Source of the DNA: Actinomycetota bacterium
GTDB taxonomy: Bacteria > Actinomycetota > Actinomycetes > Mycobacteriales > Mycobacteriaceae
Length of the DNA stretch: 64,000 nucleotides
NCBI GenBank assembly: GCA_018268465.1
Contig: JAFDWN010000007.1
Location: forward strand, 1 to 64,000
Reading direction: 5' to 3'
The position numbers and the translations under genes are program-made. The notes under the pieces were generated by a model that saw nothing but the letters and a program-made list of their open reading frames with translations, had not been told where the DNA came from and searched no databases. Below are positions 38,593-48,801 of the stretch, in pieces. The first letter of the stretch is position 1, and every line of letters begins with the position of its first letter.

Positions 38593-39357
38593 TCAGGTCC
38601 TCAGCGACGACAGGTTGAAGCCCGCCCCGGCCGGGTCGGCGACCGCGGCGAGCCGCCCGTAGGGCGTGTCCTCGGCAGGACGCACGACGGTGCCGCCGTT
38701 CTCCGTGACCAGCGCGATCGTCTTGTCGACGTCGTCGCAGCCGAAGAACACCGTCCACGCCGACGCGGCCCCCTGCGCCAGCACCGCGCGTCCGTCCATC
38801 ACGCCGAGTTGCTCTTCGCCGTCGAACACCGCTGTGGTGTACCGGAATTCGTCAGTGTCCGCCTCGGTCCTGAGCTGCCAGCCGAACACGCCGCGGTAGA
38901 ACTCCAGCGCAGCGTCGTAGTCACGGGTGGTCAGCTGGTGCCACACCGGGGCGCCGGCCTCGCCGACGATCTCGAAACCGCGATGCCCGATCGGCTGCCA
39001 CAACCCCAGCAGCGCCCCCGACGGGTCGGCCAGCATCGCCATCCAGCCGACATCGGTGATCTCGGTCGCCCCCATGTAGGTGGTCGCACCCGCCGCGGTG
39101 GCCGCCTCGACGGTGGCCGCCACGTCGTCGGTGCGCAGGTACTCGGTCCAGCCGCCGGGGCCCTCCTGACACGCCATCATCCCGGCGACGGGTCTGCCGT
39201 CGCGGAAAGCGGTGACATAGCCCCCGTACTCGGGCCCGGCCGCCTCGAACGTCCAGCCGAAGACGGCGCCGTAGAACGCGCGGGCGCGTGCGACGTCGGA
39301 CGTCGACAAGTCGATCCATGTCGGCGCGCCGACCGGCGCGTCATGACGAATGGGCAC
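38593..39357 (-). CDS. Tandem VOC-domain protein (Rv0911-like)
   Basis: A 254-aa protein made of two glyoxalase/VOC repeats (first PTWIDLSTSDVARARAFYGA, second WHQLTTRDYDAALEFYRGVF), similar in length to M. tuberculosis Rv0911. It may bind a metal or a small ligand; its biochemical role is not known. It starts GTG with an AGGAGA site. It lies near the Rv0909/Rv0910-like pair as in M. tuberculosis, but two unrelated genes are inserted between them. Confidence 0.85.
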   Translation of the reverse strand: MPIRHDAPVGAPTWIDLSTSDVARARAFYGAVFGWTFEAAGPEYGGYVTAFRDGRPVAGMMACQEGPGGWTEYLRTDDVAATVEAATAAGATTYMGATEITDVGWMAMLADPSGALLGLWQPIGHRGFEIVGEAGAPVWHQLTTRDYDAALEFYRGVFGWQLRTEADTDEFRYTTAVFDGEEQLGVMDGRAVLAQGAASAWTVFFGCDDVDKTIALVTENGGTVVRPAEDTPYGRLAAVADPAGAGFNLSSLRT

Positions 39358-39441
39358 GATGATCTCCTCGGGGTCGTGGGACGGTCACCGGTATGGACTG
39401 TCGCGGCGCCGGCTATTCATCGCGGGATCGGCCGGGTCCGT

Positions 39442-39447
39442 TAGCGT
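39442..39447 (+). promoter_or_regulatory. -10 element of the NAD(P)-binding protein gene (leaderless)
   Basis: TAGCGT ends six bases before the ATG at 39454. No ribosome site is visible. Confidence 0.4.
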
Positions 39448-39453
39448 GAACGC

Positions 39454-40110
39454 ATGCGCATCGTCATCGCAGGCGGGCACGGCAAGATCGCACTGATCAC
39501 CGAACGGATCCTCTCCGGGCGCGGCGATTCCGTCGCCGGGCTGGTCCGCAACCCGGCCCACCGCGCCGACCTCGAAGCCGCCGGTGCGCAGCCGATCGTC
39601 GTCGATCTGGAAGACGCCTCCGCCGAAGTCGTCGCGGCTCATCTCGCCGGGGCGGACGCAGTCATCTTCGCCGCGGGCGCCGGACCGGGCAGCGGCGCGG
39701 CGCGCAAGGCCACCGTCGACCGCGACGCCGCGGTGCTCCTGGCCGATGCGGCCGAGGCCGCCGGGGTGCGCCGATACCTCATGGTGTCGTCGATGGGCGC
39801 CGACGCGGAAGCCCCAGACGAAGTCGGGGACCCGGTGTTCGTGGCGTACCTGCGCGCCAAGGGCGCCGCCGACGACGACATCCGCGCCCGGGGCGGCCTC
39901 GACGCCACGATCGTGCGACCCGGCGTACTGACCGACGAGCCGGGCACCGGGCTGGTGACCATCGCCGGCTCTACGGGGCGGGGCAGCATCCCGCGCGCGG
40001 ATGTCGCGGCTGTCCTCGTCGCCGTCCTCGACGCCCCGGCCACCGCGGGCCGCACCGTCGAACTGATCTCCGGCGAGACACCGATCGCCGACGCGGTCGC
40101 AGCCGTCTGA
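39454..40110 (+). CDS. Atypical SDR, NAD(P)-binding (YwnB/YhfK-like)
   Basis: A 218-aa atypical short-chain reductase of the NAD(P)H-binding group (IVIAGGHGKIALITERILSG with the dinucleotide motif, VIFAAGAGPGSGAARKATVD, and YLMVSSMGADAEAPDEVGD). Such proteins bind NAD(P) and may act as reductases or redox sensors; the YxxxK pair appears as YLRAK. The substrate is unknown. It is monocistronic and probably leaderless (-10 six bases before the ATG). Confidence 0.82.
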   Translation: MRIVIAGGHGKIALITERILSGRGDSVAGLVRNPAHRADLEAAGAQPIVVDLEDASAEVVAAHLAGADAVIFAAGAGPGSGAARKATVDRDAAVLLADAAEAAGVRRYLMVSSMGADAEAPDEVGDPVFVAYLRAKGAADDDIRARGGLDATIVRPGVLTDEPGTGLVTIAGSTGRGSIPRADVAAVLVAVLDAPATAGRTVELISGETPIADAVAAV

Positions 40111-40332
40111 GCGCCGCCCGGCACAGCAACCGCCGTCGCCCGACGGCGCCGGAGCCGGCGCCGCACGGTCGTGCACGCACAAATACCGCTCGAACAGCCG
40201 GTTGAATCGCTCGCGCGACGGCGACGACAAGCGGATAATCACGATGTAGCAACGATTCCATGTCGATCGTTCACATCATCGGCGTGTCGGGACCGCAATC
40301 CCCGCGCTCCGTGCATCGGGGAGGTGACACAC

Positions 40333-40578
40333 ATGATCAAGTTCTTCGGCGCGCTGACGCTGGCGACTGGTCTCGCCGTCGCTGGGGTTGCACTCGCCAC
40401 CCCCGCGGGTGCGCAGCCGTGCGTCGGCTCCAACACCACGTTCGCCGGCCACGGCGGTGGGCGCTGCGACTACCCACCCGATCCCGATGGCAGCTTCGTC
40501 CGGTGCGACACCGTGTTCGTCTTCGGGATGGGTGGGACGAACTGCTACCGGGTGCCACCCGGCACGCCGACCATTTGA
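40333..40578 (+). CDS. Small exported protein (81 aa)
   Basis: An 81-aa precursor. The signal peptide (MIKFFGALTLATGLAVAGVA, cleavage after AGA) precedes a mature part with four Cys (PCVGSNTTFAGHGGGRCDY, VRCDTVF and NCYRVPPG), suggesting two disulfides. A GGGGAGGTGAC-like ribosome site is directly upstream. An inverted repeat AACGAT-N9-ATCGTT (40251-40271) lies about 60 bp upstream. Function unknown; convergent with the Rv0910-like gene. Confidence 0.75.
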   Translation: MIKFFGALTLATGLAVAGVALATPAGAQPCVGSNTTFAGHGGGRCDYPPDPDGSFVRCDTVFVFGMGGTNCYRVPPGTPTI

Positions 40579-40588
40579 GCCGTCTCGG

Positions 40589-41032
40589 CTAGGGCGCGAA
40601 AACCGACTTGAAGTTGTTCAGCGACTCCTGGATGTCGCTGCGCAGAGCGCCGGCCACGAGCATGCCGATGGGGCCGAACAGCGCAGGCCCACCGAGATGC
40701 ACATCGAAGGTCACCGTCGAACCCTCGGCGCCGCTCGGGGCAGGTGCGACCTTGCCCATGAGCTTGACCTTGACCCCGCCCTTGCCGTCGCCGTTCAGCG
40801 TCATCGCCTCCGGCGGCCGGTAATGCACGATCGTCCAGTGGATCCGATTCGGCATACCCTTGACCTCGACGATCGAGTCCAGGGCGGTGCCCTTTTCGAT
40901 CGTCTCGGGCAGCGTGGAGCGCCACACCCGGTGGATCGTCAGCCACTCCTTGAAGCGGGACAGATCAGAGGCACACTCCCACGCCTTCTCCGGCGGTAGT
41001 GGAACGTCGACGGAGACAGACAGTTTGGCCAT
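40589..41032 (-). CDS. SRPBCC protein, Rv0910-like toxin
   Basis: A 147-aa START/SRPBCC-fold protein (SVSVDVPLPPEKAWECASDL, FKEWLTIHRVWRSTLPET, HWTIVHYRPPEAMTLN), matching M. tuberculosis Rv0910 (144 aa), reported as the toxin of an Rv0909/Rv0910 pair. The fold binds hydrophobic ligands; how it would be toxic is unclear. It starts three bases after the stop of the small antitoxin-like gene, so they are co-expressed. Confidence 0.82.
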   Translation of the reverse strand: MAKLSVSVDVPLPPEKAWECASDLSRFKEWLTIHRVWRSTLPETIEKGTALDSIVEVKGMPNRIHWTIVHYRPPEAMTLNGDGKGGVKVKLMGKVAPAPSGAEGSTVTFDVHLGGPALFGPIGMLVAGALRSDIQESLNNFKSVFAP

Positions 41033-41035
41033 ACG

Positions 41036-41215
41036 TCAGGTCTGTGGATTGGTCTTGTCGACGGCCTTCTTGGCGGCCTCCTGCACCTTGTCGACGGTGT
41101 CGGCATACTTGCCCTGCGTCTTCTCGTCGACGATGTCGCCGACCTTGTCGATCGCGGTGTCCACCTTGTCGGCGTTCTGCGCCAGCAGGTCCTTGGCCTT
41201 GTCGAGAAATCCCAT
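41036..41215 (-). CDS. Antitoxin-like protein, Rv0909-like (59 aa)
   Basis: A 59-aa Lys/Asp-rich helical protein (MGFLDKAKDLLAQNADKVDT, then AIDKVGDIVDEKTQGKYADT), the same length as M. tuberculosis Rv0909, with the DUF-type MT0933 antitoxin pattern. It looks like a single amphipathic helix bundle that would bind its partner. TAGGGT on the minus strand (41222-41227) ends six bases before the ATG, so the pair has its own leaderless promoter separate from ctpE. Confidence 0.82.
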   Translation of the reverse strand: MGFLDKAKDLLAQNADKVDTAIDKVGDIVDEKTQGKYADTVDKVQEAAKKAVDKTNPQT

Positions 41216-41263
41216 GAGGTCACCCTATCTACGCGAGGTGCCGGTCATTCTTCCGCCTGGCAG

Positions 41264-43636
41264 CTAGCGCCACAACCGCCTGCGTTCGCCCAGGATCGCC
41301 CCCTGCGCCCACCACAGCACCTCGATCACGGCCGCCCCCACCAGGCCGATACCCAGCGCCTTCGACGTCACCGCCATATTGGACGGGTCCAGCATGAACA
41401 GCCGCTGCGCCACCGGGATGCTGAAGATCACCACATAGGCCAGCCCCGACACCGCGACCAGCGCCACCCGCCACCATTCGTAGGGCCGGGCCACTACGGC
41501 CAGCACCCAGATCGCGGTGACCAGCAACGTGATCAGCGCCGCCGTGGAGGCCTGCGTCTGCTCCACCTCAGAGGCCGCACGGCCCTGATAGGCCAGCAGG
41601 TAGGAGGTGAACGTCGCGATGCCGACGACCAGCCCCGACGGCAGCGCCTGCGTCATCACCCGGCGCACGAAGCCGGGATGCGCCCGCTCGTTGTTCGGCG
41701 CCAGCGACAGCACGAACGCCGGGATGCCGATGGTGAACCACGCCGCGATCGTCACGTGGATCGGCTGGAACGGGAACAGCAGCGGATCCGAGCCGAACAG
41801 CTTGGAAGCCAACCCGATGAGCCCCACCAGCAGCGCCAACAGGACCGAATACACGGTCTTGGTCAGGAACAGGTTGGACACCCGCTCGATGTTGCCGATC
41901 ACCCGGCGACCCTCACCGACGACATAGGGCAGCGTCGCGAACTTGTTGTCCAGCAACACGATCTGCGCAACGGCCCGCGACGCCGAACTGCCCGACCCCA
42001 TCGCCACCCCGATGTCGGCGTCCTTGAGCGCCAGCACGTCGTTGACACCGTCACCGGTCATCGCGACCGTATGGCCCCGCGACTGCAGCGCATGCACCAT
42101 GGCGCGCTTCTGATCCGGGCGCACCCGGCCGAATGTGGTGTACTCCTCCAGGGTGTCGGCCAGCTCGTGCGGCTCGGACGGTAACTTGCGGGCGTCCATC
42201 GTCTCGCCGCTCAGCCCCAGCGAACCGGCGACGGCCCCGACCGACACCGCATTGTCCCCGGATATCACCTTGATGGAAACTTTCTGGGACGCAAAGTAAT
42301 CCAGGGTGTCCCTGGCGTCGGGCCGAATGCGTTGCTCGAGCACCACCAGGGCGGCGGGGGTGACCGCACCCGGCGCCGCGGGGTCGTCGACCGACCGGTC
42401 GCTCGACCCGAGCAGGAGGACGCGCAGACCCTGCGAGCCGATCTGCTCGGCCTGTTCGGCGACCGGGGACGCGGGGTCGAGCAGAACGTCGGGCGCCCCG
42501 ATCACCCAGTTCCCGTGATCACCGTAGGACGCCCCGCTCCACTTGGTCGCCGACTTGAACGGCGCCGTGGCCGTCGCGGTCCACCCCGGGGGCGTGGCGT
42601 AGGCCTCGCCGATCGCCTGCATGCTGGCGTTGGGCCGGGCGTCGTCGGCCGCCAACTGCGCCAGCACGTCCTCCACGCCCGCGGCGAAGTGCTCCAGATC
42701 CGAGACGCGCATCCCGTTCTCGGTGAGCGTGCCGGTCTTGTCGGCGCACACCACGTCGACGCGGGCCAGACCCTCGATCGCGGGCAGTTCGTTGACCAGA
42801 CATTGGCGCCGGCCCAGCCGGACCACCCCCACCGCGAATGCGATCGAGGTCATCAACACCAAACCTTCGGGCACCATCGGCACCAGCGCACCAACCATGC
42901 GCAGCACCGATTCCCGCCAGCCGGCGTCGGTGGTGAACAGTTGGGTGTAGATGGTGATCAGGCCGGCGGGCCACAGCAGATAGGTGATGAACTGCAGGAT
43001 CTTGTTGATGCCGCTGCGCAGTTCGGATTTCACCAGCGTGAACTTGCTGGCCTCCTCGGCCAGCTTCGCCGCGTACGCCTCGCGGCCCACCTTGGTGGCC
43101 CGGTAGGCGCCGCTGCCCGCAACCACGAAACTGCCCGACATCACCTGATGGCCCGGATCTTTCGCGATCGGGTCGGCCTCGCCGGTGAGTAGGGATTCGT
43201 CGACCTCGAGATTGGCCTCCTCGAGCACCTCTCCGTCGACGACGATCTGGTCGCCGGGCCCGAGTTCGATGATGTCGTCGAGTACGACCTCGTTGGGGGG
43301 CAGCGCGCGGGTCCCCGACTGTCTGCGCACCATCGGTTTGGCCTGACCGACGATCGCCAGTTTGTCCAGCGTGGCCTTGGCGCGCAGCTCCTGGATGATG
43401 CCGATGGCGCTGTTGGCCACGATCAGCAACCCGAACGCCCCGTTGATCACCGAACCCGTCGAGATCACGATGATCAGCAGCACGCCGAGGATGGCGTTGA
43501 TGCGGGTGAAGACGTTGCCCCGCACGATGTCCGAGACACTGCGCGCCGCCCGGCTTGGCACGTCGTTGGTCTTGCCCTCGGCAATCCGCTGGGCGACCTC
43601 GGTGTCGGTCAGACCGGCCACGACATCGGCGGTCAC
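41264..43636 (-). CDS. ctpE: P-type cation ATPase CtpE
   Basis: A 790-aa P-type ATPase without N-terminal metal-binding repeats. The actuator loop has [14 protein letters not shown], the phosphorylation motif is [14 protein letters not shown] (D299), and the hinge is [20 protein letters not shown]; ten helices are expected. M. tuberculosis Rv0908 is this protein, and work in M. smegmatis assigns it to calcium uptake. Its GTG overlaps the stop of the upstream lipoprotein gene (GTGA), the last of a four-gene operon that starts at echA6. Confidence 0.93.
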   Translation of the reverse strand: MTADVVAGLTDTEVAQRIAEGKTNDVPSRAARSVSDIVRGNVFTRINAILGVLLIIVISTGSVINGAFGLLIVANSAIGIIQELRAKATLDKLAIVGQAKPMVRRQSGTRALPPNEVVLDDIIELGPGDQIVVDGEVLEEANLEVDESLLTGEADPIAKDPGHQVMSGSFVVAGSGAYRATKVGREAYAAKLAEEASKFTLVKSELRSGINKILQFITYLLWPAGLITIYTQLFTTDAGWRESVLRMVGALVPMVPEGLVLMTSIAFAVGVVRLGRRQCLVNELPAIEGLARVDVVCADKTGTLTENGMRVSDLEHFAAGVEDVLAQLAADDARPNASMQAIGEAYATPPGWTATATAPFKSATKWSGASYGDHGNWVIGAPDVLLDPASPVAEQAEQIGSQGLRVLLLGSSDRSVDDPAAPGAVTPAALVVLEQRIRPDARDTLDYFASQKVSIKVISGDNAVSVGAVAGSLGLSGETMDARKLPSEPHELADTLEEYTTFGRVRPDQKRAMVHALQSRGHTVAMTGDGVNDVLALKDADIGVAMGSGSSASRAVAQIVLLDNKFATLPYVVGEGRRVIGNIERVSNLFLTKTVYSVLLALLVGLIGLASKLFGSDPLLFPFQPIHVTIAAWFTIGIPAFVLSLAPNNERAHPGFVRRVMTQALPSGLVVGIATFTSYLLAYQGRAASEVEQTQASTAALITLLVTAIWVLAVVARPYEWWRVALVAVSGLAYVVIFSIPVAQRLFMLDPSNMAVTSKALGIGLVGAAVIEVLWWAQGAILGERRRLWR

Positions 43637-45225
43637 GGCGCGCTCCTGGTGAACGTTCCCCTGCCGTCGCTGTCGTAATACTCCAACGTCAACCTGTCGC
43701 CGTCGAAGGTTGCCTTCGAAATCGTGCCCGGCGGGGAGTTTTCGGCGACGAAGGCGAACGTGAAGGTGTTGCCGTCCCAGTGCTTCAGTGGCACCGTCAG
43801 TTTCGGGCCGATGGCAAGCTGCAGGGCGCCGTCGCGCTCGGTGACGCGGGCAGGACCCCAGTAGTCGTTGGCATAAACACCCACATAGGCCGACAGCGGC
43901 GCGGGCGGGGCGGGATCGGCCGGTGGCGGCACACCGACCAGCGACCCCACCGGCTCCCCCATCGCCATCAGCGGGGTGCGGTAGAGCGTGTACCAGTCCT
44001 CGCGGACCTCACCGAACTGCACGAGGTCGGCGAACTGGGCGGTCAGCGCCTCGGGTACGCCACTGGGCGAGCCGTTGGTCAGCGCGATGATCGCCACATC
44101 CGCCGACGGCAGGATGAGCAGGTTCGTCCCGGCGCCGAGTTCGAACGCCCCGGAATGGCTGAGCTGCATACGGGCCCCCGACGTCGCGCCGACATTGAAT
44201 CCGTACCCGTAGAAGCCCGAACGCATCGCGGGTTCGCTCCCCCGGGCCGACACCACCTGCGGGGTGAGCGCGGGCAGCAACGCCTTGGCGTCGACGATCT
44301 GGTTACCGTCATGGGACCCGTCGGCCAGCACCATCGCCAGCCAGCGGGTCATATCGTTGACCGAGGAGCTGACCCCGCCGGCGGGTGCCTGCGCGTCGGG
44401 GTCACGCACATACTTCGGCTCGTATTTACCGTCGACGTAGATGTGGCCGAGCGCGCGGTCCGCCCGCGCCTCGAAGTCGGCGAACCGGTAGCTGGTCGAG
44501 GTCATGCCGAGCGGCCGGAACAACACGTCGTCGGCCAGCACATCCCACGGTTCGCCGGCACTGGCGGCGACCGCCTCCGCGGCCGAGGTGTATCCGAAAT
44601 TGGTGTAGGCGTAGGAAACCCGGAACGGGTCGAGCGGTAGCTGGCGCAGGCGGTCGAGTACCTGCCTACGGTCATAGCCCATATCCTCGAGCAGGTCGCC
44701 GGCGTGATCGGGCAGACCGGACCGATGCGACATCATGTCCCCCACCGTCACCATCTGCGTCACCGCCGGATCCGCCAGCGCGAACCACGGCAGCTTCGAC
44801 ACGATCGGCGTATCCCAGCCGACCGCGCCCACACCGACCTGATGGGCCACCACCGTCGAGGACACCGGCTTGGACAGCGAGGCCAGCTGGAACACCGTGT
44901 CAGGGTCGACCCGATTGCCCTCCGCATCGCCCGCGGTCACATCCTTGACGCCAAAACCCTTGGCATACACCGTCTTACCCTCGTGTACCACCGCGACGGC
45001 CATACCGGGGACCCCGGACTCCTTCATCAGGTCCTCGGCGATGCCGTCCAGCCGTGCGACCGCGTCGTCCACGGCGTTCTCCGGCAGCGGCATCGCGGGC
45101 ACCAGCGGGGGCGGAACATCGGACAACGTCGGGGCGGCGGACGGTTCGGCCGGCTCGGCGCTGTCGGCGGCGCAGCCCGCGACCATCGCCGCAGCGACGA
45201 CGAGGGTGGCCAGCACTCGGGGCAT
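43633..45225 (-). CDS. Serine beta-lactamase-like lipoprotein (Rv0907-like)
   Basis: A 530-aa lipoprotein. The lipobox is AMVAGC after a short hydrophobic segment ([13 protein letters not shown]). The class C beta-lactamase/esterase domain follows, with the nucleophile in [11 protein letters not shown] (SxxK), YTNFGYTS (YxN) and an [10 protein letters not shown] loop; a C-terminal lipocalin-like domain (about residues 430-530) ends the protein. It may cut D-Ala-containing or ester substrates at the envelope. M. tuberculosis Rv0907 has the same size. The start is ATG at 45225, or GTG two codons earlier. Confidence 0.87.
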   Translation of the reverse strand: MPRVLATLVVAAAMVAGCAADSAEPAEPSAAPTLSDVPPPLVPAMPLPENAVDDAVARLDGIAEDLMKESGVPGMAVAVVHEGKTVYAKGFGVKDVTAGDAEGNRVDPDTVFQLASLSKPVSSTVVAHQVGVGAVGWDTPIVSKLPWFALADPAVTQMVTVGDMMSHRSGLPDHAGDLLEDMGYDRRQVLDRLRQLPLDPFRVSYAYTNFGYTSAAEAVAASAGEPWDVLADDVLFRPLGMTSTSYRFADFEARADRALGHIYVDGKYEPKYVRDPDAQAPAGGVSSSVNDMTRWLAMVLADGSHDGNQIVDAKALLPALTPQVVSARGSEPAMRSGFYGYGFNVGATSGARMQLSHSGAFELGAGTNLLILPSADVAIIALTNGSPSGVPEALTAQFADLVQFGEVREDWYTLYRTPLMAMGEPVGSLVGVPPPADPAPPAPLSAYVGVYANDYWGPARVTERDGALQLAIGPKLTVPLKHWDGNTFTFAFVAENSPPGTISKATFDGDRLTLEYYDSDGRGTFTRSAP

Positions 45226-45250
45226 CGTCACAGCCAGCAACGGTAGCCGG

Positions 45251-46372
45251 TTAGAGCTGCCACCACCGATCGATCTCCACGGCCGTGTCGCGATCGACAC
45301 GCTCGCCGGGGCGGGGTACCGCGACCCGCACACCGGCGGGTTCGGCCGCGGTGAGCAGCCGCTCCACCGGCTCCGACCACGGATGGGGCGCCAGCCGGAA
45401 CGTCGCCCAGTGGATCGGGACCAGCAAGCCCGACGCCGCGTCGGCGACGTCGAGGTGGGCCCGCACCGCCTCCTCCGGATTCATATGGATGTCCGGCCAG
45501 GCGGGGTGGTAGGCGCCGATCGGCACCAACGTCACGTCGAACGGGCCGTGATCCGCCCCGATCTCGGCGAACGTCTTGGTGTAGCCGGTGTCGCCGCCGA
45601 AGAAGGCGCGATGCCGAGGACCGGCGATCACCCACGACGCCCACAACGTGGTGTTGCGGGCCAGCAGGCGACCCGAAAAATGCCGGGCGGGGGTACAGAT
45701 CAGGGTGAGCTCGCCGATCCGGTGGCTCTCGTGCCAGTCGAGTTCGACGACCCGTTCGGCCGGTACGCCCCACTTGCGCAGATGCGCACCGATACCCAAC
45801 GGCACGACGAACGGCGCCCGCTGGCTGCGGGCCAGCGCGACGACGGTGTCGATGTCCAGATGGTCGTAGTGGTCGTGGCTGATCACGACGGCGTCGACGG
45901 CGGGCAGCGCCTCCAGCGTGAGCGGCGGTGCGTGCATCCGCTGCGGGCCCACCGCCCGGGACGGCGAACACCGCCGGCTCCACACCGGGTCGGTGAGCAC
46001 CCGGTAGCCGTCGACCTCCACCAGCGCCGTCGCATGCCCGTACCAGCTGACCGCCAAATCGGCGGCGACGTCGGGCGGCGCCGTCGTCGCCAACGGGATC
46101 GGCCCCCGCGGGCGCCCTTCACCGCGGGAACCGGTGAGCTCGCGGATGAGCGTCCTGCGCTGGTCACGGTCGAGGGTGACGACCGCGGCGGGGTCGACGT
46201 TGACGAACACACCGTCCCGGAAATGCGGTGACCGGCCGGCCACCGCCCGAATGTCGGCGGGGGTGGCCCCGAACGCCGCCGGGGTGCCCTGCAACGCGCG
46301 CAACACCCAGCCGCCGCCGAGCAGCGAGGCCGTCCCGAACCCGAACCGCAGCGCCGTGCGCAACACCGTCAC
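45251..46372 (-). CDS. Metallo-beta-lactamase-fold hydrolase (Rv0906-like)
   Basis: A 373-aa MBL-fold hydrolase with an N-terminal hydrophobic segment ([18 protein letters not shown]). The metal ligands are visible in [16 protein letters not shown] (HxHxDH), [21 protein letters not shown] and VPIHWATF. The pattern resembles N-acylphosphatidylethanolamine phospholipase D-like (NAPE-PLD/UlaG-like) enzymes, so a lipid phosphodiester substrate is possible. It starts with a GTG overlapping the echA6 stop; the open frame extends into echA6, but that part is a shadow. Confidence 0.87.
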   Translation of the reverse strand: MTVLRTALRFGFGTASLLGGGWVLRALQGTPAAFGATPADIRAVAGRSPHFRDGVFVNVDPAAVVTLDRDQRRTLIRELTGSRGEGRPRGPIPLATTAPPDVAADLAVSWYGHATALVEVDGYRVLTDPVWSRRCSPSRAVGPQRMHAPPLTLEALPAVDAVVISHDHYDHLDIDTVVALARSQRAPFVVPLGIGAHLRKWGVPAERVVELDWHESHRIGELTLICTPARHFSGRLLARNTTLWASWVIAGPRHRAFFGGDTGYTKTFAEIGADHGPFDVTLVPIGAYHPAWPDIHMNPEEAVRAHLDVADAASGLLVPIHWATFRLAPHPWSEPVERLLTAAEPAGVRVAVPRPGERVDRDTAVEIDRWWQL

Positions 46373-47100
46373 GCCCCCGTGAACCGAGGGGGCCGCTTCT
46401 CCACCCTGGCCACCTGCGCCTCGATGACGTCGCTGCTGCCCCACGCCTTGTCGAACAACTCCTTGTGCACCGCGTCCTGAGTCTCGTAGGCACCGTCGTC
46501 GTTGAGCACCCGTTTGGCGTGCCGCAACGCCAGCGGCGCCAGGGCGGCGATCTCGGCGGCCCACGCCTGCGCGTCGGCCAGCCCCCCGATCCGGTTGGCC
46601 ATGCCCGTCTGCAGCGCGATCTCGGCGGTGAGTCGCTCCGCCGCCAGCAGCATGCCCCTGGCCCGGCCGAAGCCGACCAGTGACGTCAACCGCCGGATAC
46701 TCCAGTTGTCCAGCGCCAGGCCGTACTTGGCGACCGGGAACTGGAAGTACGCCTCCGGTGCGACCACCCGCAGATCGCAGATCATCGCCAGCTGGACCCC
46801 GGCGCCGATGGCGGGGCCGTTGATCGCGGCGATCACCGGCATGGGCACCGCGTCGATGGCCTTGTTGAGCGCGATCGCCCGCTCGGGGAAATCGGCGGCG
46901 AACACGTCGCCCGACAGGTCGGCCCCGGCGCAGAACACCGTGCCCTGACCGGTCAGCACGATCGCGCGGACATCCTCCGACGCGGCGAGTTCGACCGCCT
47001 CGCGCAGCCCTTCGACGAGTTCGGTGTTGAGCGCATTGCGCCGCTGCGGACGCTGCAGTTCTAGGGTCGTGACGTCGCCGTCCCTGGTGACACCAATCAT
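46369..47100 (-). CDS. echA6: Enoyl-CoA hydratase-like EchA6
   Basis: A 243-aa crotonase-fold protein, the size of M. tuberculosis Rv0905. It has the oxyanion-hole segments [15 protein letters not shown] and [20 protein letters not shown]. In EchA6 the catalytic glutamates of true hydratases are missing, and the protein is reported to carry acyl-CoA to the FAS-II mycolic acid system; the [19 protein letters not shown] region fits this. It is the first gene of the operon echA6-Rv0906-Rv0907-ctpE and is divergent from accD3. Confidence 0.88.
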   Translation of the reverse strand: MIGVTRDGDVTTLELQRPQRRNALNTELVEGLREAVELAASEDVRAIVLTGQGTVFCAGADLSGDVFAADFPERAIALNKAIDAVPMPVIAAINGPAIGAGVQLAMICDLRVVAPEAYFQFPVAKYGLALDNWSIRRLTSLVGFGRARGMLLAAERLTAEIALQTGMANRIGGLADAQAWAAEIAALAPLALRHAKRVLNDDGAYETQDAVHKELFDKAWGSSDVIEAQVARVEKRPPRFTGA

Positions 47101-47229
47101 GACGCCAACTTAGTGAAACCGCGCCGAAACGTCCCGCGCGGGACCGGCCGCCTGCGATTTCTGCCGGTGCCGCAGCGGCGCGCGGCCGGCCCGGCGGACC
47201 GATCGCCGCGGGACGGCACGCGCAGCGGT

Positions 47230-47235
47230 TAGCCT
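47230..47235 (+). promoter_or_regulatory. -10 element of accD3 (leaderless)
   Basis: TAGCCT ends six bases before the GTG at 47242, supporting this start. Confidence 0.5.
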
Positions 47236-47241
47236 CATCGG

Positions 47242-48714
47242 GTGAGCCGCATCGGCGCCCCGGCCCTGCGCGATGCCGTCCTGGACGACGGATCCTTCCA
47301 AAGCTGGGACTCCCCACCCCTCGACGTCGCCGCCGACGCGGCATACCGCCGCGAACTGGCCGAGGCCAAGGCCGCCACAGGATTCGACGAATCGGTGCTG
47401 ACCGGTGAAGGCACCGTGCACGGCCGCCGGGTGGCGCTGGTGGCCTGCGAGTTCGGGTTCCTGGCCGGGTCGATCGGCGTCGCCGCGGCCGAACGCATCA
47501 CCGCCGCGGTGGAGCGGGCCACCGCCGAACGGCTGCCGCTGCTGGCCTCGCCGAGTTCCGGCGGCACCCGCATGCAGGAGGGCACCGTCGCATTCCTGCA
47601 GATGGTCAAGATCGCCGCTGCAGTCGAACTGCACAAACGTGCCCATCTGCCCTATCTCGTGTACCTGCGGCACCCCACCACCGGAGGGGTGTTCGCGTCG
47701 TGGGGCTCGCTCGGGCACGTCACCGTCGCCGAACCCGGCGCGCTCGTCGGATTCCTCGGTCCCCGGGTCTACGAGCACCTCTACGGCGAACCCTTCCCGT
47801 CGGGTGTCCAGACCGCCGAGAACCTGTGCGCACACGGCGTCATCGATGCGGTGGTCCCGCTCGACGCCCTGCGGGCCACGCTGGACCGGACGCTGACCGT
47901 CATCGCCGATCCGCCGGGACAGCCGCCCGCCGCACCGCCCGACGAAGAACTGCCCGACGTTCCGGCCTGGCAGTCCGTGGAGGCATCCCGGCGACCCGAC
48001 CGCCCCGGCGTCGACCACCTGCTGCAGTACGGCGCCACCGAGCGGGTGCTGTTGTCGGGGACCGGCCGCGGCGAATCGGGCACCACCCTGCTGGCGCTGG
48101 CCCGATTCGGCGGGCAACCCGCGGTCGTGTTGGGACAGCAGCGCATCGTCGGCGGCGTGATCGGACCGGCGGCATTGCGGGAGGCGCGGCGGGGTATGGC
48201 GCTGGCGGCGGGCCTGCGGCTGCCGCTGGTGCTGGTCATCGACACCGCAGGGCCTGCGCTGTCCAGAGCGGCCGAGGAGGACGGCCTGGCCGGCGAGATC
48301 GCGCGCTGCCTCGCCGAACTCGTCACGCTGGACACGCCGACGGTGTCGGTGCTGCTCGGCCAGGGCAGCGGCGGTCCCGCGCTGGCCATGGTGCCCGCCG
48401 ACCGGGTGCTGGCCGCGCTGCACGGCTGGCTGGCCCCACTGCCGCCCGAGGGAGCCAGCGCGATCGTCTACCGCGACGTCGACCACGCCCCCGCGCTGGC
48501 CACCGCGCAAGGCATCCGTTCGGCCGATCTGCTGCGCGACGGCATCGTCGACGCGGTCGTGCCCGAACACCCCGACGCCGCCGACGAACCGCGGCAGTTC
48601 ACCGCGCGGCTGTCGGCGACCATCGCCACCGAACTGCACCGGCTGCACACTGTGCCCGGCGAGCGGCGCCTCGGCGTGCGGCTGGCGCGCTACCGGCGCA
48701 TCGGCCTGAGCTGA
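47242..48714 (+). CDS. accD3: Acyl-CoA carboxylase carboxyltransferase AccD3
   Basis: A 490-aa biotin-dependent carboxyltransferase, similar to M. tuberculosis Rv0904c (495 aa). Both halves are present: a beta-like part (ALVACEFGFLAGSIGVAAAE, LASPSSGGTRMQEGTVAFLQ) and an alpha-like part (LVLVIDTAGPALSRAAEEDG, LLGQGSGGPALAMVPADRVL). The zinc ribbon of E. coli AccD is absent. It transfers carboxyl from biotin to an acyl-CoA together with an AccA subunit encoded elsewhere. It is leaderless and divergent from echA6. Confidence 0.92.
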   Translation: MSRIGAPALRDAVLDDGSFQSWDSPPLDVAADAAYRRELAEAKAATGFDESVLTGEGTVHGRRVALVACEFGFLAGSIGVAAAERITAAVERATAERLPLLASPSSGGTRMQEGTVAFLQMVKIAAAVELHKRAHLPYLVYLRHPTTGGVFASWGSLGHVTVAEPGALVGFLGPRVYEHLYGEPFPSGVQTAENLCAHGVIDAVVPLDALRATLDRTLTVIADPPGQPPAAPPDEELPDVPAWQSVEASRRPDRPGVDHLLQYGATERVLLSGTGRGESGTTLLALARFGGQPAVVLGQQRIVGGVIGPAALREARRGMALAAGLRLPLVLVIDTAGPALSRAAEEDGLAGEIARCLAELVTLDTPTVSVLLGQGSGGPALAMVPADRVLAALHGWLAPLPPEGASAIVYRDVDHAPALATAQGIRSADLLRDGIVDAVVPEHPDAADEPRQFTARLSATIATELHRLHTVPGERRLGVRLARYRRIGLS

Positions 48715-48728
48715 CGGTTCTGCCGGTT

Positions 48729-48793
48729 CCGCCGAACCAGAAGTCTGGGTCGCTGAGCGGGCCGCTCAGCGACCCAGACTTCTGGTTCGGCGG
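48729..48793. terminator. 65-bp perfect palindrome, bidirectional terminator
   Basis: Two exact 32-bp arms (48729-48760 and 48762-48793) flank one central base. The arms contain CCAGAAGTCTGGGTCGCTGA. It starts 15 bp after accD3 and ends 9 bp before the stop of the convergent YhgE/Pip gene, so it can end transcripts from both sides. No T tract follows. Confidence 0.8.
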
Positions 48794-48801
48794 GGGTGGC
48801 G

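Noticed and set aside
46373-47344. Upstream extension of the Rv0906-like hydrolase across echA6
   Set aside because: The extension is a second frame over a clear crotonase gene; the GTG at 46372 overlaps the echA6 stop as expected for coupled genes.
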